The notes under the pieces: generated by a model
Database searches by the model: none
What the model was told of the DNA's origin: nothing
The model's input: only the letters and a program-made list of their open reading frames with translations
Program-made: the position numbers and the translations under genes
NCBI GenBank assembly: GCA_016215025.1
Contig: JACRMI010000066.1
Coordinates: 91,557 to 155,556, forward strand
Length of the DNA stretch: 64,000 bases
Direction: 5' to 3'
DNA from: Chloroflexota bacterium
GTDB taxonomy: Bacteria > Chloroflexota > Anaerolineae > UBA4142
Part shown: positions 1-8,642 of the stretch, in pieces
Numbering within the stretch: position 1 is the first letter of the stretch
Layout of the letters: the number at the start of each line of letters is the position of its first letter

Positions 1-113
1 TGGATGCCGATTCGCTCTGGCGCATTCACCAAGACAACGCCTGCATCAATCGATTTGAAAAACGCGATGCGTGGTGGGTGGTTACATCGATGAACGATAC
101 TAGCCATTTATGA
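1..113 (+). CDS. Histidine phosphatase family protein (3' end only)
   Basis: The window opens inside a reading frame that starts at base 3 and ends with TGA at 111-113. The 36 visible residues include SLWRIHQDNACINRFE and, near the end, NDTSHL. This resembles the C-terminus of phosphoglycerate mutase-like histidine phosphatases (alpha-ribazole phosphatase/PhoE type), where a late His-Asn segment precedes a final N-D-x-x-H-L. The catalytic RHG motif lies outside the window. Its stop overlaps the ATG at 110 of the next gene (ATGA), which suggests one operon. The family call rests on a short tail, so it is tentative. Confidence 0.6.
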   Translation, partial: DADSLWRIHQDNACINRFEKRDAWWVVTSMNDTSHL

Positions 114-1639
114 TTTATGATTTTCCGGACGATTTTTTGAGCAAAAGGAAGTGCAATCTGCAATCAGCAATCAGCAATCAGCAATTTATTTTGGCTTTGG
201 ACATTGGCACGTCGTCGCTCCGCGCCATGCTGTTCGACGAACAAGCGCGCGCGGTGCCGGGAGTCGAAACGCAGATCAAGTACGAGTGGCGGACAACGCC
301 GGATGGCGGCGCAGAATTCGACGCCGATGAGATCCTAGGTTACGCAGAACGCGCGATTGACGAATTGCTTGTCAAGGCGGGCGACCGTGCGAAAAGTATC
401 GTTGCCGTCGCATCCGATTCGCTCGTGTCGAATATTCTTGGTGTCGATGAAACGGGTCACGCGGTAACGCTTGTTTATACGTATGCTGATACGCGTTGCG
501 CGCGTGAGATTGACGAACTACGAAAGCGGTTCGACGAGCGGGTGACGCACCAACGCGTCGGCACGCTCTTTCATACGAGCTATCAGCCCGCGCGATTCTT
601 ATGGCTTGCGCAAACATACCCTGACTTGTTCAAGCGGGTACGATGGTGGATGTCGCTCGGCGAGTATTTCTTGTTTCGATGGACGGGCCAACGTGCGTGC
701 AGTTATTCCGTTGCGTCGTGGGCGGGCTTGCTCAATCGCCAAGAACTTGCCTGGGATAAAGAATTACTCGCCGCTCTGCCGATTACGGTCGATCAGCTTT
801 CGCCGTTGGTCGATCACGATCAACCAGTGGGTACGTTGCGCACCGAATACGCTAATCGATGGTCGGCATTGCGCGCGGCGAAATGGTTTCCGACGGTCGG
901 CGATGGCGCGGTGGCGAATGTCGGCAGTGGTTGCGTGGACACCACGCGAACGACGTTGACTATCGGCACGTCGAGTGCCTTGCGCGTGACCTATCCGCGC
1001 GGAACCTGTGATATTCCCTGGGGCTTGTGGTCGTACTGCGTCAGCCGCGAGTTGGAACTAATCGGCGGTGCATTGAGCGAAGGCGGCAGTCTCTTCAAGT
1101 GGATGCGCGAGACATTAACTGTTGGCACAAATATCGAAGTGGAGTTGGCAGCGCTTGAACCTGACGCGCACGGTTTGACGGTGCTGCCATTTCTCACCGG
1201 CGAACGCGCGCCCAACTGGAATGCGGATGCACGCGCGGCGATTGTCGGATTGAGCTTGACGACCAAACCGATTGAGATTTTACGGGCAGGTCTAGAATCG
1301 GTCGCCTATCGTCTCGGTTTGATTTTTGAATTGCTGCGCGGTGCAGTCCCAGACGCGCGCCAGGTGATCGCGAGTGGTGGCGCGTTGGTGGGTTCGCGCG
1401 TGTGGACGCAAATCATCACAGATACACTTGGCGTGCCAGTGCTTGCATCGGCGGAGCCAGAAGCAACTATTCGCGGCACAGCATTGCTGGCACTCAAGGC
1501 AGTTGGTGTTATTGATTCCTTGTCGGATTTACCTGCACAAACCGGTGTCGTAATTTTGCCAGATGCCGCGCGGCACGAAATTTACAAATGTGCGATGGAA
1601 CGGCAAAAAAGGTTGTATAATAGGGTGGTGGGAGTTTGA
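110..1639 (+). CDS. gntK: FGGY-family carbohydrate kinase, probable gluconokinase
   Basis: Likely phosphorylates gluconate (or a related sugar acid) to 6-phosphogluconate in the cytosol, feeding the pentose phosphate genes downstream. The FGGY N-terminal ATPase motif LALDIGTSSLRAMLFD begins near residue 29. The second domain shows TLTIGTSSALRV, FLTGERAPNWNADARA and the ASGGALVGSRVWTQII adenine-binding region. Length (about 480-509 aa) fits FGGY kinases. The first 27 residues are not kinase-like: they are encoded by a low-complexity AATCAGC repeat (about 150-190), so the real start may be TTG 191. ATG 110 is kept because it overlaps the previous stop as ATGA. Substrate is inferred from neighbours; xylulose or another sugar is possible. 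Confidence 0.85.
   Translation: MIYDFPDDFLSKRKCNLQSAISNQQFILALDIGTSSLRAMLFDEQARAVPGVETQIKYEWRTTPDGGAEFDADEILGYAERAIDELLVKAGDRAKSIVAVASDSLVSNILGVDETGHAVTLVYTYADTRCAREIDELRKRFDERVTHQRVGTLFHTSYQPARFLWLAQTYPDLFKRVRWWMSLGEYFLFRWTGQRACSYSVASWAGLLNRQELAWDKELLAALPITVDQLSPLVDHDQPVGTLRTEYANRWSALRAAKWFPTVGDGAVANVGSGCVDTTRTTLTIGTSSALRVTYPRGTCDIPWGLWSYCVSRELELIGGALSEGGSLFKWMRETLTVGTNIEVELAALEPDAHGLTVLPFLTGERAPNWNADARAAIVGLSLTTKPIEILRAGLESVAYRLGLIFELLRGAVPDARQVIASGGALVGSRVWTQIITDTLGVPVLASAEPEATIRGTALLALKAVGVIDSLSDLPAQTGVVILPDAARHEIYKCAMERQKRLYNRVVGV
150..187. repeat. Low-complexity CAATCAGC repeat at the 5' end of the kinase gene
   Basis: CAATCTGCAATCAGCAATC followed by further CAATCAG units. The same style of sequence (CAATCTCC, AATCTGCAATTTCC) is found inside mutS at 37997-38045. 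It encodes NLQSAISNQQ if the start at 110 is used, which has no place in the FGGY fold. Confidence 0.7.
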
Positions 1640-1643
1640 TCCA

Positions 1644-1925
1644 ATGAGTCCGTTGATTCAAATCGAAACGCGCTGGGGTAAACCGATCCAATCGAACGGG
1701 CGCAAGATCATTGTGCAATCGCGCGCACTGCAAATCAATCTACCGTTTTTGAACGGTGGCATCGTTTGGAATCGACCGGTGTCAGTACTCGTGTTAGCCG
1801 AGCACGGTCCCGATCAATTTATCCCGGTGCGCGATGTCACCCGAATCGCTCAAGTGCTCTTGTTTATCATCGCCATCGGCGTGGCTGGAATTGTGCGAAT
1901 GGGAATGTCACGTCGCAGGGGCTGA
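1644..1925 (+). CDS. Small membrane-anchored protein related in layout to the GerW-like protein downstream
   Basis: A 93-residue protein of unknown function that starts 4 bases after the kinase stop. Residues 1-60 form a basic beta-rich segment (IQIETRWGKPIQSNGRKI, later GIVWNRPVSVLVL). It ends with RDVTRIAQVLLFIIAIGVAG, a single hydrophobic helix, and a basic tail MSRRRG. The next gene ends in the same way (IVDVTKVALAAFTAAGF, then ARRMPRE), so the two are probably distant paralogues or partners that place a small domain at the membrane. A longer reading from 1563 overlaps the kinase and is rejected. No database family is recognised. Confidence 0.7.
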   Translation: MSPLIQIETRWGKPIQSNGRKIIVQSRALQINLPFLNGGIVWNRPVSVLVLAEHGPDQFIPVRDVTRIAQVLLFIIAIGVAGIVRMGMSRRRG

Positions 1926-1945
1926 TTTAATCAAATGGAGAAAAA

Positions 1946-2380
1946 ATGACTAATGAAATTACAGTAGAAACCAAAGCAAATCCGGACAACATGCTCGATC
2001 CAACTCAATCGTTTCGTTTGGTAAAGGAAACTTTTGACAAGGTAACTGAAGTCGCAAGTGTCGATGCGGTCTATGCCGAACCGATTCGAAATGGCGATGT
2101 GATCGTCGTGCCATCGGCTGAAGTTCTGGGTATGGTCGGATTTGGCGCGGGCACGGGGGGCGGCAAGGATGAGAAAAATAATCGAGGCGGTGGCGGCGGT
2201 GCAGGTGGCTGGAGTCGAGTATTCTCGCGCCCAGTTGCGGCTGTTGTCATCACGCCGGACAACGTCCGCGTCGAACCGATTGTCGATGTCACCAAGGTTG
2301 CGCTAGCTGCTTTTACCGCGGCGGGATTTATGCTGGCGATGATTGCCCGGATGAGTGCGCGACGAATGCCGCGAGAGTAG
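1946..2380 (+). CDS. GerW/YtfJ-family sporulation-type protein
   Basis: A 144-residue protein of the GerW (YtfJ) family. Members were named for spore germination in Bacillus but also occur in non-sporulating phyla, where the role is unknown. Features seen: an N-terminal helix (residues 20-40), GDVIVVPSAEVLGMVGFGAG at about 50-70, a glycine-rich loop GGGKDEKNNRGGGGGAGG, then RPVAAVVITPDNVRVEPIVD and a C-terminal hydrophobic helix. This is the usual GerW order. A clear ribosome site (GGAG, 1937-1940) precedes ATG 1946. Nothing else here suggests sporulation, so the germination label should not be taken as a function. Confidence 0.85.
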   Translation: MTNEITVETKANPDNMLDPTQSFRLVKETFDKVTEVASVDAVYAEPIRNGDVIVVPSAEVLGMVGFGAGTGGGKDEKNNRGGGGGAGGWSRVFSRPVAAVVITPDNVRVEPIVDVTKVALAAFTAAGFMLAMIARMSARRMPRE

Positions 2381-2627
2381 CGACGACTTGATACCCAGTT
2401 TAAGTGGATGTTAAATACCTGGGGATTGTCAATATACGTGAGAGCTATTGCTTAAACCTAGGTTGTCCACTATGCTGGGTCTCATATGTCAGCCGACGGA
2501 CGCAGAGTCGGCACCTCGCCAAGCACCTCCGATTTGGAATCTCCATTGACGGATTAGGTTCCAGCGGAGGAAAATTTTTGCCCGGTCATGGTACTTTTTT
2601 GAAACCCTAATTGTAATTGGAGAATAA
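2381..2627 (+). promoter_or_regulatory. Transketolase leader region with inverted repeats
   Basis: 247 bases between the GerW-like gene and tkt. Visible pairings are CCCAG/CTGGG near 2394-2422, CCGAC/GTCGG near 2494-2511, and CCTCCG/CGGAGG enclosing GGAAT/GGTTCC (about 2526-2570). The 3' end carries TTGGAGAATAA before the ATG. These suggest a folded mRNA leader, but the sequence matches no riboswitch class I know and no confident promoter hexamers were found. Confidence 0.35.
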
Positions 2628-4733
2628 ATGAGTACTCTACTAACGAATGAACGAACGCAGACGCGCACGACCGATCTCGACCAACTGAGCATCAACACCA
2701 TCCGTTTTCTTTCGGTGGATGCGATCCAAAAAGCGAACAGCGGTCATCCTGGCTTGCCCATGGGTTCTGCGCCGATGGCGTACGTCTTGTGGACACGCTA
2801 TCTCAAACACAGCCCATCGAATCCGCAATGGCAAGACCGCGACCGCTTTGTCTTGTCCGGTGGTCACGGTTCGATGTTACTCTATTCGCTTCTGCATCTC
2901 ACCGGCTATGCGCTGCCGCTCGAACAGATTCAACAATTTCGCCAATGGGACAGCATGACGCCCGGTCACCCCGAACGCGGTTTTTGTCCTGGCGTCGAAA
3001 CGACGACGGGTCCGCTTGGACAAGGCTTTGGGAATGGGGTCGGCATGGCGATGGCGGAAGCATTTCTCGCCGCACGCTACAATCGACCTGGTCATGAAAT
3101 CATCAATCACTACACGTACGGCATCGTCAGCGACGGCGATTTGATGGAAGGCGTCGCATCGGAAGCGGCATCGCTCGCGGGACATTGGAAACTCGGCAAG
3201 CTGATTTATCTCTACGACAACAATTACATTTCGCTGGCGGGCACGACTAGTCTATCGTTCACCGAAGATCGCGCCAAACGATTCGAAGCGTACGGCTGGC
3301 AGGTGCAAATTGTCGAAGATGGAAATGACCTCGATGCGATTGATCGCGCGTTGCGCGCGGCGCGTGCGGAAACGAAAAGACCATCGATCATCATGGTACC
3401 TACGATCATCGGTTTTGGTGCGCCGCACAAACAGAATACGTTTGAGGTGCATGGTTCGCCGCTCGGTCCTGACGAAGTCAAAGCAGCGAAACAAAATCTC
3501 GGCTGGCCCCTCGATCCGCCATTTTATCTTCCTGGCGAGGCGCTCGAACATTTCCGCGAAGCAGTCGAGAAAGGCAAAAAGGAAGAAGCCGCTTGGAATG
3601 AAAAATTCGCGGCGTACGCCAAAGAGTTTCCTGATCTCGCAAAGGAATTAGAGCAAGCATGGCGTGGCGAATTGCCTGCGGGCTGGGATGCCGATGTGCC
3701 ATCGTTCCCGGCGGATCCCAAAGGCGTTGCAACCCGCGCGGCATCAGGCAAGGTTTTGAATGCTATCGCGCCCAAGATTCCAACGCTCATCGGCGGCTCG
3801 GCGGACTTGAATCCATCGACGAACACGGCGATGAAAGGTCTCGGTGATTTTGAACCAGCCGATTTCGATGCAAGCACCGCGCAAGGTTTGGTGGGCGGCG
3901 GCACGAGTTACGCCGGACGCAACATCGCTTTTGGTGTGCGCGAACACGCGATGGGTTCCATCGCCAATGGCTTGGCGGTTCACGGGGGTATCATTCCATT
4001 CACCGCGACGTTCTTAACTTTTTCCGATTACATGCGCGGCGCGATGCGGCTCAGTGCGGTCATGAGCGCACATGTGATTTTCGTTTTCACGCACGATAGC
4101 ATCGGCGTTGGCGAAGACGGACCCACGCACGAACCCATCGAACATTTCGCGGCGCTGCGCGCGATTCCGCACCTGACGGTAATTCGCCCTGGCGATGCAA
4201 ACGAAGTTGCGGTCGCATGGCAAGTCGCGGTGGAAGCGAATAGTCCGGTCGTGCTGTTGTTCACTCGCCAAAATGTACAGGTGATTGATCGAGCGCAATA
4301 TGCGTCCGCCGAAGGTTTGCGCAAGGGCGGATATATTCTTGCCGATGCGCCTAGCGGCAAACTCGACATCATTCTCATGGCGACCGGCTCCGAAGTTCCG
4401 TTGATCGTCGGCGCGCAAAAGAAATTGCAAGAGCTAGGCATCAACGCGCGCATCGTGTCAATGCCATCCTGGGAATTATTCGACGCGCAAACGCAGGAAT
4501 ATCGTGACAGCGTTTTGCCGCCATCGATTCGGATGCGCTTGGCGGTTGAGGCAGGCGTGCCGCAGGGTTGGTCCAAGTACGTCGGACTTGATGGCGATGT
4601 AATCGGTCTGGATCGTTTTGGCGCGTCGGCGCCGTACACGGTGGTGTTCGAAAAATTCGGGTTCACGGTGGACAATGTGGTCACACGTGCGAAAAGGTTG
4701 TTGGGCAAGTCGCCGGTAACGACGTCGCCATAA
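2628..4733 (+). CDS. tkt: Transketolase
   Basis: Thiamine-diphosphate enzyme that moves two-carbon units between ketoses and aldoses in the non-oxidative pentose phosphate pathway. At 701 aa it is full length. Seen: [18 protein letters not shown] at about 38, the ThDP/metal segment [20 protein letters not shown] near 165-185, and the pyrimidine-domain motif [20 protein letters not shown] near 485. The C-terminal domain contains [18 protein letters not shown]. The ATG follows a good ribosome site (GGAG). It lies between gntK and rpiB, matching a pentose phosphate operon. Confidence 0.97.
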   Translation: MSTLLTNERTQTRTTDLDQLSINTIRFLSVDAIQKANSGHPGLPMGSAPMAYVLWTRYLKHSPSNPQWQDRDRFVLSGGHGSMLLYSLLHLTGYALPLEQIQQFRQWDSMTPGHPERGFCPGVETTTGPLGQGFGNGVGMAMAEAFLAARYNRPGHEIINHYTYGIVSDGDLMEGVASEAASLAGHWKLGKLIYLYDNNYISLAGTTSLSFTEDRAKRFEAYGWQVQIVEDGNDLDAIDRALRAARAETKRPSIIMVPTIIGFGAPHKQNTFEVHGSPLGPDEVKAAKQNLGWPLDPPFYLPGEALEHFREAVEKGKKEEAAWNEKFAAYAKEFPDLAKELEQAWRGELPAGWDADVPSFPADPKGVATRAASGKVLNAIAPKIPTLIGGSADLNPSTNTAMKGLGDFEPADFDASTAQGLVGGGTSYAGRNIAFGVREHAMGSIANGLAVHGGIIPFTATFLTFSDYMRGAMRLSAVMSAHVIFVFTHDSIGVGEDGPTHEPIEHFAALRAIPHLTVIRPGDANEVAVAWQVAVEANSPVVLLFTRQNVQVIDRAQYASAEGLRKGGYILADAPSGKLDIILMATGSEVPLIVGAQKKLQELGINARIVSMPSWELFDAQTQEYRDSVLPPSIRMRLAVEAGVPQGWSKYVGLDGDVIGLDRFGASAPYTVVFEKFGFTVDNVVTRAKRLLGKSPVTTSP

Positions 4734-4752
4734 GTCACACGAGGGATCAAAT

Positions 4753-5079
4753 ATGATCTACGAACTGCGGATCTATCATGCATCGCCGGGCAAACTGCCG
4801 GCGCTGATCAAACGCTTCGACACGATCACGCTCAAGATGTGGGAAAAGCACGGCATTCGACAGGTCGGCTTTTGGACAGCGTACATCGGCGGAAGTAACA
4901 ACGATCTGTATTATCTGCTCGAATGGGAAGACTTGCGCGAGCGTCAACAAAAATGGGATGCGTTCATGAGCGATCCTGAATGGATTAACGCACGTGCCGA
5001 AACCGAAGTCGGAGGTCCACTGTACACACACATCACGAACACGATTTTAAAGCCGACGAGTTTTTCGAACCTGAAATAA
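4753..5079 (+). CDS. NIPSNAP family protein
   Basis: A 108-residue ferredoxin-like alpha/beta-barrel protein. It begins MIYELRIYHASPGKLPALI and contains FWTAYIGGSNNDLYYLLEWED, both typical of NIPSNAP domains (a single domain of about 100 aa). The biochemical function of bacterial NIPSNAP proteins is not established. It starts 19 bases after tkt behind GAGGGA and reads into the rpiB region, so it is probably cotranscribed. Confidence 0.85.
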   Translation: MIYELRIYHASPGKLPALIKRFDTITLKMWEKHGIRQVGFWTAYIGGSNNDLYYLLEWEDLRERQQKWDAFMSDPEWINARAETEVGGPLYTHITNTILKPTSFSNLK

Positions 5080-5083
5080 TAAT

Positions 5084-5146
5084 CATTCGACGGAACACGC
5101 AATTCGCACGCTACGCGCGTGTTTCGTGTTTCGTGTTCCGTTTGAC
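5084..5146. repeat. CGTGTTTCGTGTTTCGTG-type intergenic repeat
   Basis: Contains ACGGAACACG, CTACGCGCGTGTTTCGTG and CGTGTTCCGT, with self-complementary arms (GGAACACG/CGTGTTCC). Related strings occur at 16784-16840, 50953-50990 and 52896-52935. Confidence 0.6.
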
Positions 5147-5155
5147 GGAGTCATG

Positions 5156-5608
5156 ATGAACATTGCAGTTGGCGCTGACCATGGCGGTTATTCACTCAAA
5201 GATGCCGTCATGGATGAAGTAAAGAAACAAGGACATACGGTGATCGATTGCGGCGCGAAATTGTACGACGCAACCGACGATTATCCCGATTTTGCGCGCG
5301 CGGTTGGTCTGAAGGTGCAGAGCGGCGAGGCGGAACGCGGCATCGTTGTTTGTGGCAGTGGCGTGGGCGCGGCTATCGCGGCGACCAAAATGGTTGGCGT
5401 GCGCGCGTGCCTGTGCCACGATACGTACTCGGCGCGGCAAGGTGTAGAGCATGACAATATGAACGTGCTCGCGTTGGGCGCGCGCATCATCGGCGATGAA
5501 CTCGCGCGTGAGCTTGTGCGGGCTTTTGTCAACGCAAAATTTAACACCGATCCACGTTTTCAACGTCGTCTCGACAAAGTATTGAAAATTGAAAAAGATA
5601 AATCATAA
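5156..5608 (+). CDS. rpiB: Ribose-5-phosphate isomerase B
   Basis: Interconverts ribulose 5-phosphate and ribose 5-phosphate. The 150-residue length is normal for RpiB/LacAB proteins. Seen: N-terminal AVGADHGGYSLKD, catalytic-cysteine motif VVCGSGVGAAIAATK, then RACLCHDTYSARQGVEHDN and LALGARIIG. The start at 5156 (second of two adjacent ATGs) is chosen because family members begin M-x-I-A-x-G-A-D-H and GGAG at 5147-5150 is well spaced. Lies between NIPSNAP and tal-pgi. Confidence 0.95.
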   Translation: MNIAVGADHGGYSLKDAVMDEVKKQGHTVIDCGAKLYDATDDYPDFARAVGLKVQSGEAERGIVVCGSGVGAAIAATKMVGVRACLCHDTYSARQGVEHDNMNVLALGARIIGDELARELVRAFVNAKFNTDPRFQRRLDKVLKIEKDKS

Positions 5609-5614
5609 TTGCCC

Positions 5615-5700
5615 GCGAATCAGGCGAATAGGATTCTTCGCTCGGCTCACGCGAAGCGTGACATTCGTGCAGATTCGCGTGATTCGCGGAGAAAAGAGGT
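5615..5700. repeat. GATTCGCG-type palindromic repeat upstream of tal-pgi
   Basis: GCGAATCAGGCGAATAGGA is paired with ATTCGCGTGATTCGCGGAG, enclosing GCTCGGCTCACGCGAAGCGTG. Similar elements lie at 13185-13245 and 60478-60545. Confidence 0.65.
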
Positions 5701-5704
5701 TACT

Positions 5705-8563
5705 ATGGCTAACAATCCACTCATTGAACTCAAGCAACTAGGACAATCGGTCTGGCTCGACAATATTCGCCGTGGACACATTTTGTCGGGCGGACTGAAA
5801 AAATTAATTGATGAAGATGGCATCAGCGGCGAAACCTCCAACCCATCGATTTTTGAAAAAGCGATTGCGGGTAACGCTGCCGATTATGCCGACGCGATGG
5901 GCAAGTTGATCGAAAAAGGCAAGACGGCATTTGAAATCGCCGACGAATTGTCCATCGAAGATGTGCGCATGGCGTGCGATGTCTTTCGCCCGGTGTACGA
6001 TTCGACCAACGGCGGAGATGGATTCGTGAGCATCGAAGTGTCGCCCATGATTGCGCACGACACGGCAAAAACAATTTCCGAAGCCAAGCGCTTGTTCAAA
6101 GCGGTCAATCGTCCCAACGTCATGGTGAAAATTCCAGGGACGCCTGAAGGCTTGCCCGCCATCGAAGAATGTTTGTATTCGGGTCTCAATATCAACATCA
6201 CGCTTTTGTTTTCGGTCAAGGCGTACGAAGAGGTGGCATGGGCATACATTCGCGCGCTCGAACGTCGCATGGCGGAAGACAAACCAATCGATCGGATCGC
6301 ATCGGTTGCCAGCTTTTTTGTGAGCCGCATCGATACGCTCGCCGACAAGCTGCTGCAAGACAAGCTGCGCGCGACAAACGATCCTGCGCTGAAAGCCAAG
6401 ATCGAAGCGCTCGGCGGCAAAGCGGCGATTGCGAATGCCAAGATGGCGTATCAATTGTTCAAAAATATTTTTGGCGATGGACGTTTTGCGCCGTTGCAAA
6501 CTAAAGGCGCGCGTGTCCAGCGACCGTTGTGGGCGAGTACCAGCACCAAGAATCCCAACTATCCGGACACGCTCTACGTCGATACACTGATCGCGCCCAA
6601 TACGATCAACACGCTGCCGATGGAAACGATCGATGCGTACCGCGATCATGGCCAGCCGCATTTGTCGATTGAAGAAAACATGGACGAAGCGCGCCGTCAT
6701 TTGCAGGAACTCGAAGAGGTCGGCGTCAGTCTGGATCAGGTGACGCAGCAAGTGCTCGACGAAGGCATCGCGAAATTTGAAGAGCCGTTTCTGAAATTGC
6801 TCGGCACGATCGATGCGAAAATTATCGAAGCGATGAGCCATCGCCACACCGCGCAACTGGGCGATTATGCGAATGCGCTCAACGAAAATATTGCAGCGTC
6901 GGAACAGAACGGCGTCGCGAATCGCATTTGGAAAAAAGACCCAACGTTGTGGAAGACCGAACCGGAACACGTCAACGAGATTTCGATTCGATTGGGCTGG
7001 CTCAACGTCGCCGCCGATATGCGCAAGCACGTCGGCGAGCTAACGGCGTTTGCAAACGAAATCAAAAAGGCGGGTTACAAGTCGGTGGTACTGTGCGGCA
7101 TGGGCGGCAGTTCGCTCGGCGTCGAAACATGCCGCGACGTGTGGGGAATTGCGCCGGGTTATCCTGAACTGCATATTCTCGATACGACCGATCCGGTGGC
7201 TGTGCGTTCGCTAGAGCGCAAGATCGATCCCAAGAAAACGTTATTCGTCATCTCCAGCAAATCCGGCAGCACGACCGAGACCTTGTCGTATTATAAATAC
7301 TTTACCGAAAAAGCACCGGCGGAAAATTTCATCGCCATCACCGACCCAGGTTCGGGATTGCAGAAACTCGCGGAAGAGAAAAATTTCCGTCGCGTGTTTG
7401 AGAATCCGTCGGACATCGGCGGTCGATATTCGGTGCTGTCGTACTTTGGTCTCGTGCCGACGGCGTTGATGGGCATCAACATCGATAAATTGTTGGAGCG
7501 CGCGCTGCAAATGATGTGCGCGTGCGCTGCCGAAATCCCGGCGGAGCACAATCCCGGCGAATGGCTCGGCGTCGTCTTGGGCACGCTTGCGCAAAAAGGA
7601 CGCGACAAGATCACCTTCATCACGTCGAAAGACATCGAACCGTTCGGCGCATGGGTCGAGCAACTGATCGCCGAATCGACTGGCAAAGAAGGCAAGGGAC
7701 TCGTACCGGTCGATGGCGAGCCGCTGGGCAAACCGGATTCGTACGAAGCGGATCGCGTCTTTGTCTATCTGCAACTGGGTAAGAAAAAAGACCCTGCGGT
7801 CAAGAAATCGTTGAGCTCGTTGGAAAAGATTGGACATCCGATCATTCGTTTGCATCTGCGCGATCCCTACGACACGGGCGCAGAATTTTTCCGCTGGGAA
7901 TTTGCCATCGCGGTCGCGGGCGCGCTCATCGGCATCGACGCGTTCGATCAACCGAATGTCGAAGACGCCAAAAAGAACACGCGCACTGTGCTCGCTGGGC
8001 AAGCGGCGACCGCTCAGCCGTTGTGGGAGAATAAGCAGTTCGCCGTTTATTCGACGCAGAACATCGCCGCCAAGAATTTGCGGGATGCGCTCAAATCGTA
8101 CCTGAAGCTGGCGCAGCCCAATGATTATCTTGCATTTATGGCATACGTCGAACCGTCGAATGCAAATCGCACGGCGCTGAAAGCGATGCGCATTGCGGCA
8201 CATAACAAATTTAGAGTCGCGACGACGGTTGGATTCGGTCCGCGCTTTTTGCACTCGACCGGTCAATTGCACAAGGGCGGCGCGAACAATTTCATCGGCT
8301 TGCAAATCACCGCCGATAACGCCGTCGATCTGCCGATTCCTGGCGAGGCGTTTACGTTCGGCACACTCATTCAAGCGCAAGCTGCCGGTGACTGGCAATC
8401 GCTGGCAACTCGCGACCGACGGGTGCTGCGCGTGCATTTGAAACGCGGGACCAAGTTGATCGATCTCGCCAAAGAGATGAACAAGTTGTTGCTTGCCAAA
8501 CCGAAAGCGCCGAGCGTGAAACGCTTGGTCAAAAAAGTGAAACTGGCGAAACGAAAAAAATAA
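5705..8563 (+). CDS. Bifunctional transaldolase / glucose-6-phosphate isomerase
   Basis: A fused enzyme of 952 residues. Residues 1-370 are transaldolase: EDGISGETSNPSIFEKAI, FVSIEVSPMIAHDT, the Schiff-base lysine region NVMVKIPGTPEGLPAI, and NITLLFSVKAYEEVA. Residues about 400-950 are phosphoglucose isomerase: VVLCGMGGSSLGVETCRDVW, FVISSKSGSTTETLS, GGRYSVLSYFGLVPTALMG, and a late lysine-rich tail. It joins the pentose phosphate cycle to glycolysis in one protein. The start is ATG 5705, preceded by AAAGAGGT; an upstream TTG at 5609 only adds repeat-encoded residues. This fusion order is known from several bacterial groups, including Chloroflexota. Confidence 0.95.
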   Translation: MANNPLIELKQLGQSVWLDNIRRGHILSGGLKKLIDEDGISGETSNPSIFEKAIAGNAADYADAMGKLIEKGKTAFEIADELSIEDVRMACDVFRPVYDSTNGGDGFVSIEVSPMIAHDTAKTISEAKRLFKAVNRPNVMVKIPGTPEGLPAIEECLYSGLNINITLLFSVKAYEEVAWAYIRALERRMAEDKPIDRIASVASFFVSRIDTLADKLLQDKLRATNDPALKAKIEALGGKAAIANAKMAYQLFKNIFGDGRFAPLQTKGARVQRPLWASTSTKNPNYPDTLYVDTLIAPNTINTLPMETIDAYRDHGQPHLSIEENMDEARRHLQELEEVGVSLDQVTQQVLDEGIAKFEEPFLKLLGTIDAKIIEAMSHRHTAQLGDYANALNENIAASEQNGVANRIWKKDPTLWKTEPEHVNEISIRLGWLNVAADMRKHVGELTAFANEIKKAGYKSVVLCGMGGSSLGVETCRDVWGIAPGYPELHILDTTDPVAVRSLERKIDPKKTLFVISSKSGSTTETLSYYKYFTEKAPAENFIAITDPGSGLQKLAEEKNFRRVFENPSDIGGRYSVLSYFGLVPTALMGINIDKLLERALQMMCACAAEIPAEHNPGEWLGVVLGTLAQKGRDKITFITSKDIEPFGAWVEQLIAESTGKEGKGLVPVDGEPLGKPDSYEADRVFVYLQLGKKKDPAVKKSLSSLEKIGHPIIRLHLRDPYDTGAEFFRWEFAIAVAGALIGIDAFDQPNVEDAKKNTRTVLAGQAATAQPLWENKQFAVYSTQNIAAKNLRDALKSYLKLAQPNDYLAFMAYVEPSNANRTALKAMRIAAHNKFRVATTVGFGPRFLHSTGQLHKGGANNFIGLQITADNAVDLPIPGEAFTFGTLIQAQAAGDWQSLATRDRRVLRVHLKRGTKLIDLAKEMNKLLLAKPKAPSVKRLVKKVKLAKRKK

Positions 8564-8642
8564 TAGCTTCGATTGGAGTCGAGCATTTACGCGGTTGAAT
8601 ACTGGCTCAAGTCTCGACTCTAAATCACCCAGCAGGATACCC

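Noticed and set aside
5804..7030. Long minus-strand frame (408 codons) inside tal-pgi
   Set aside because: Antisense to clear transaldolase/isomerase motifs, with Arg/His-rich composition typical of the complement of GC-biased codons.
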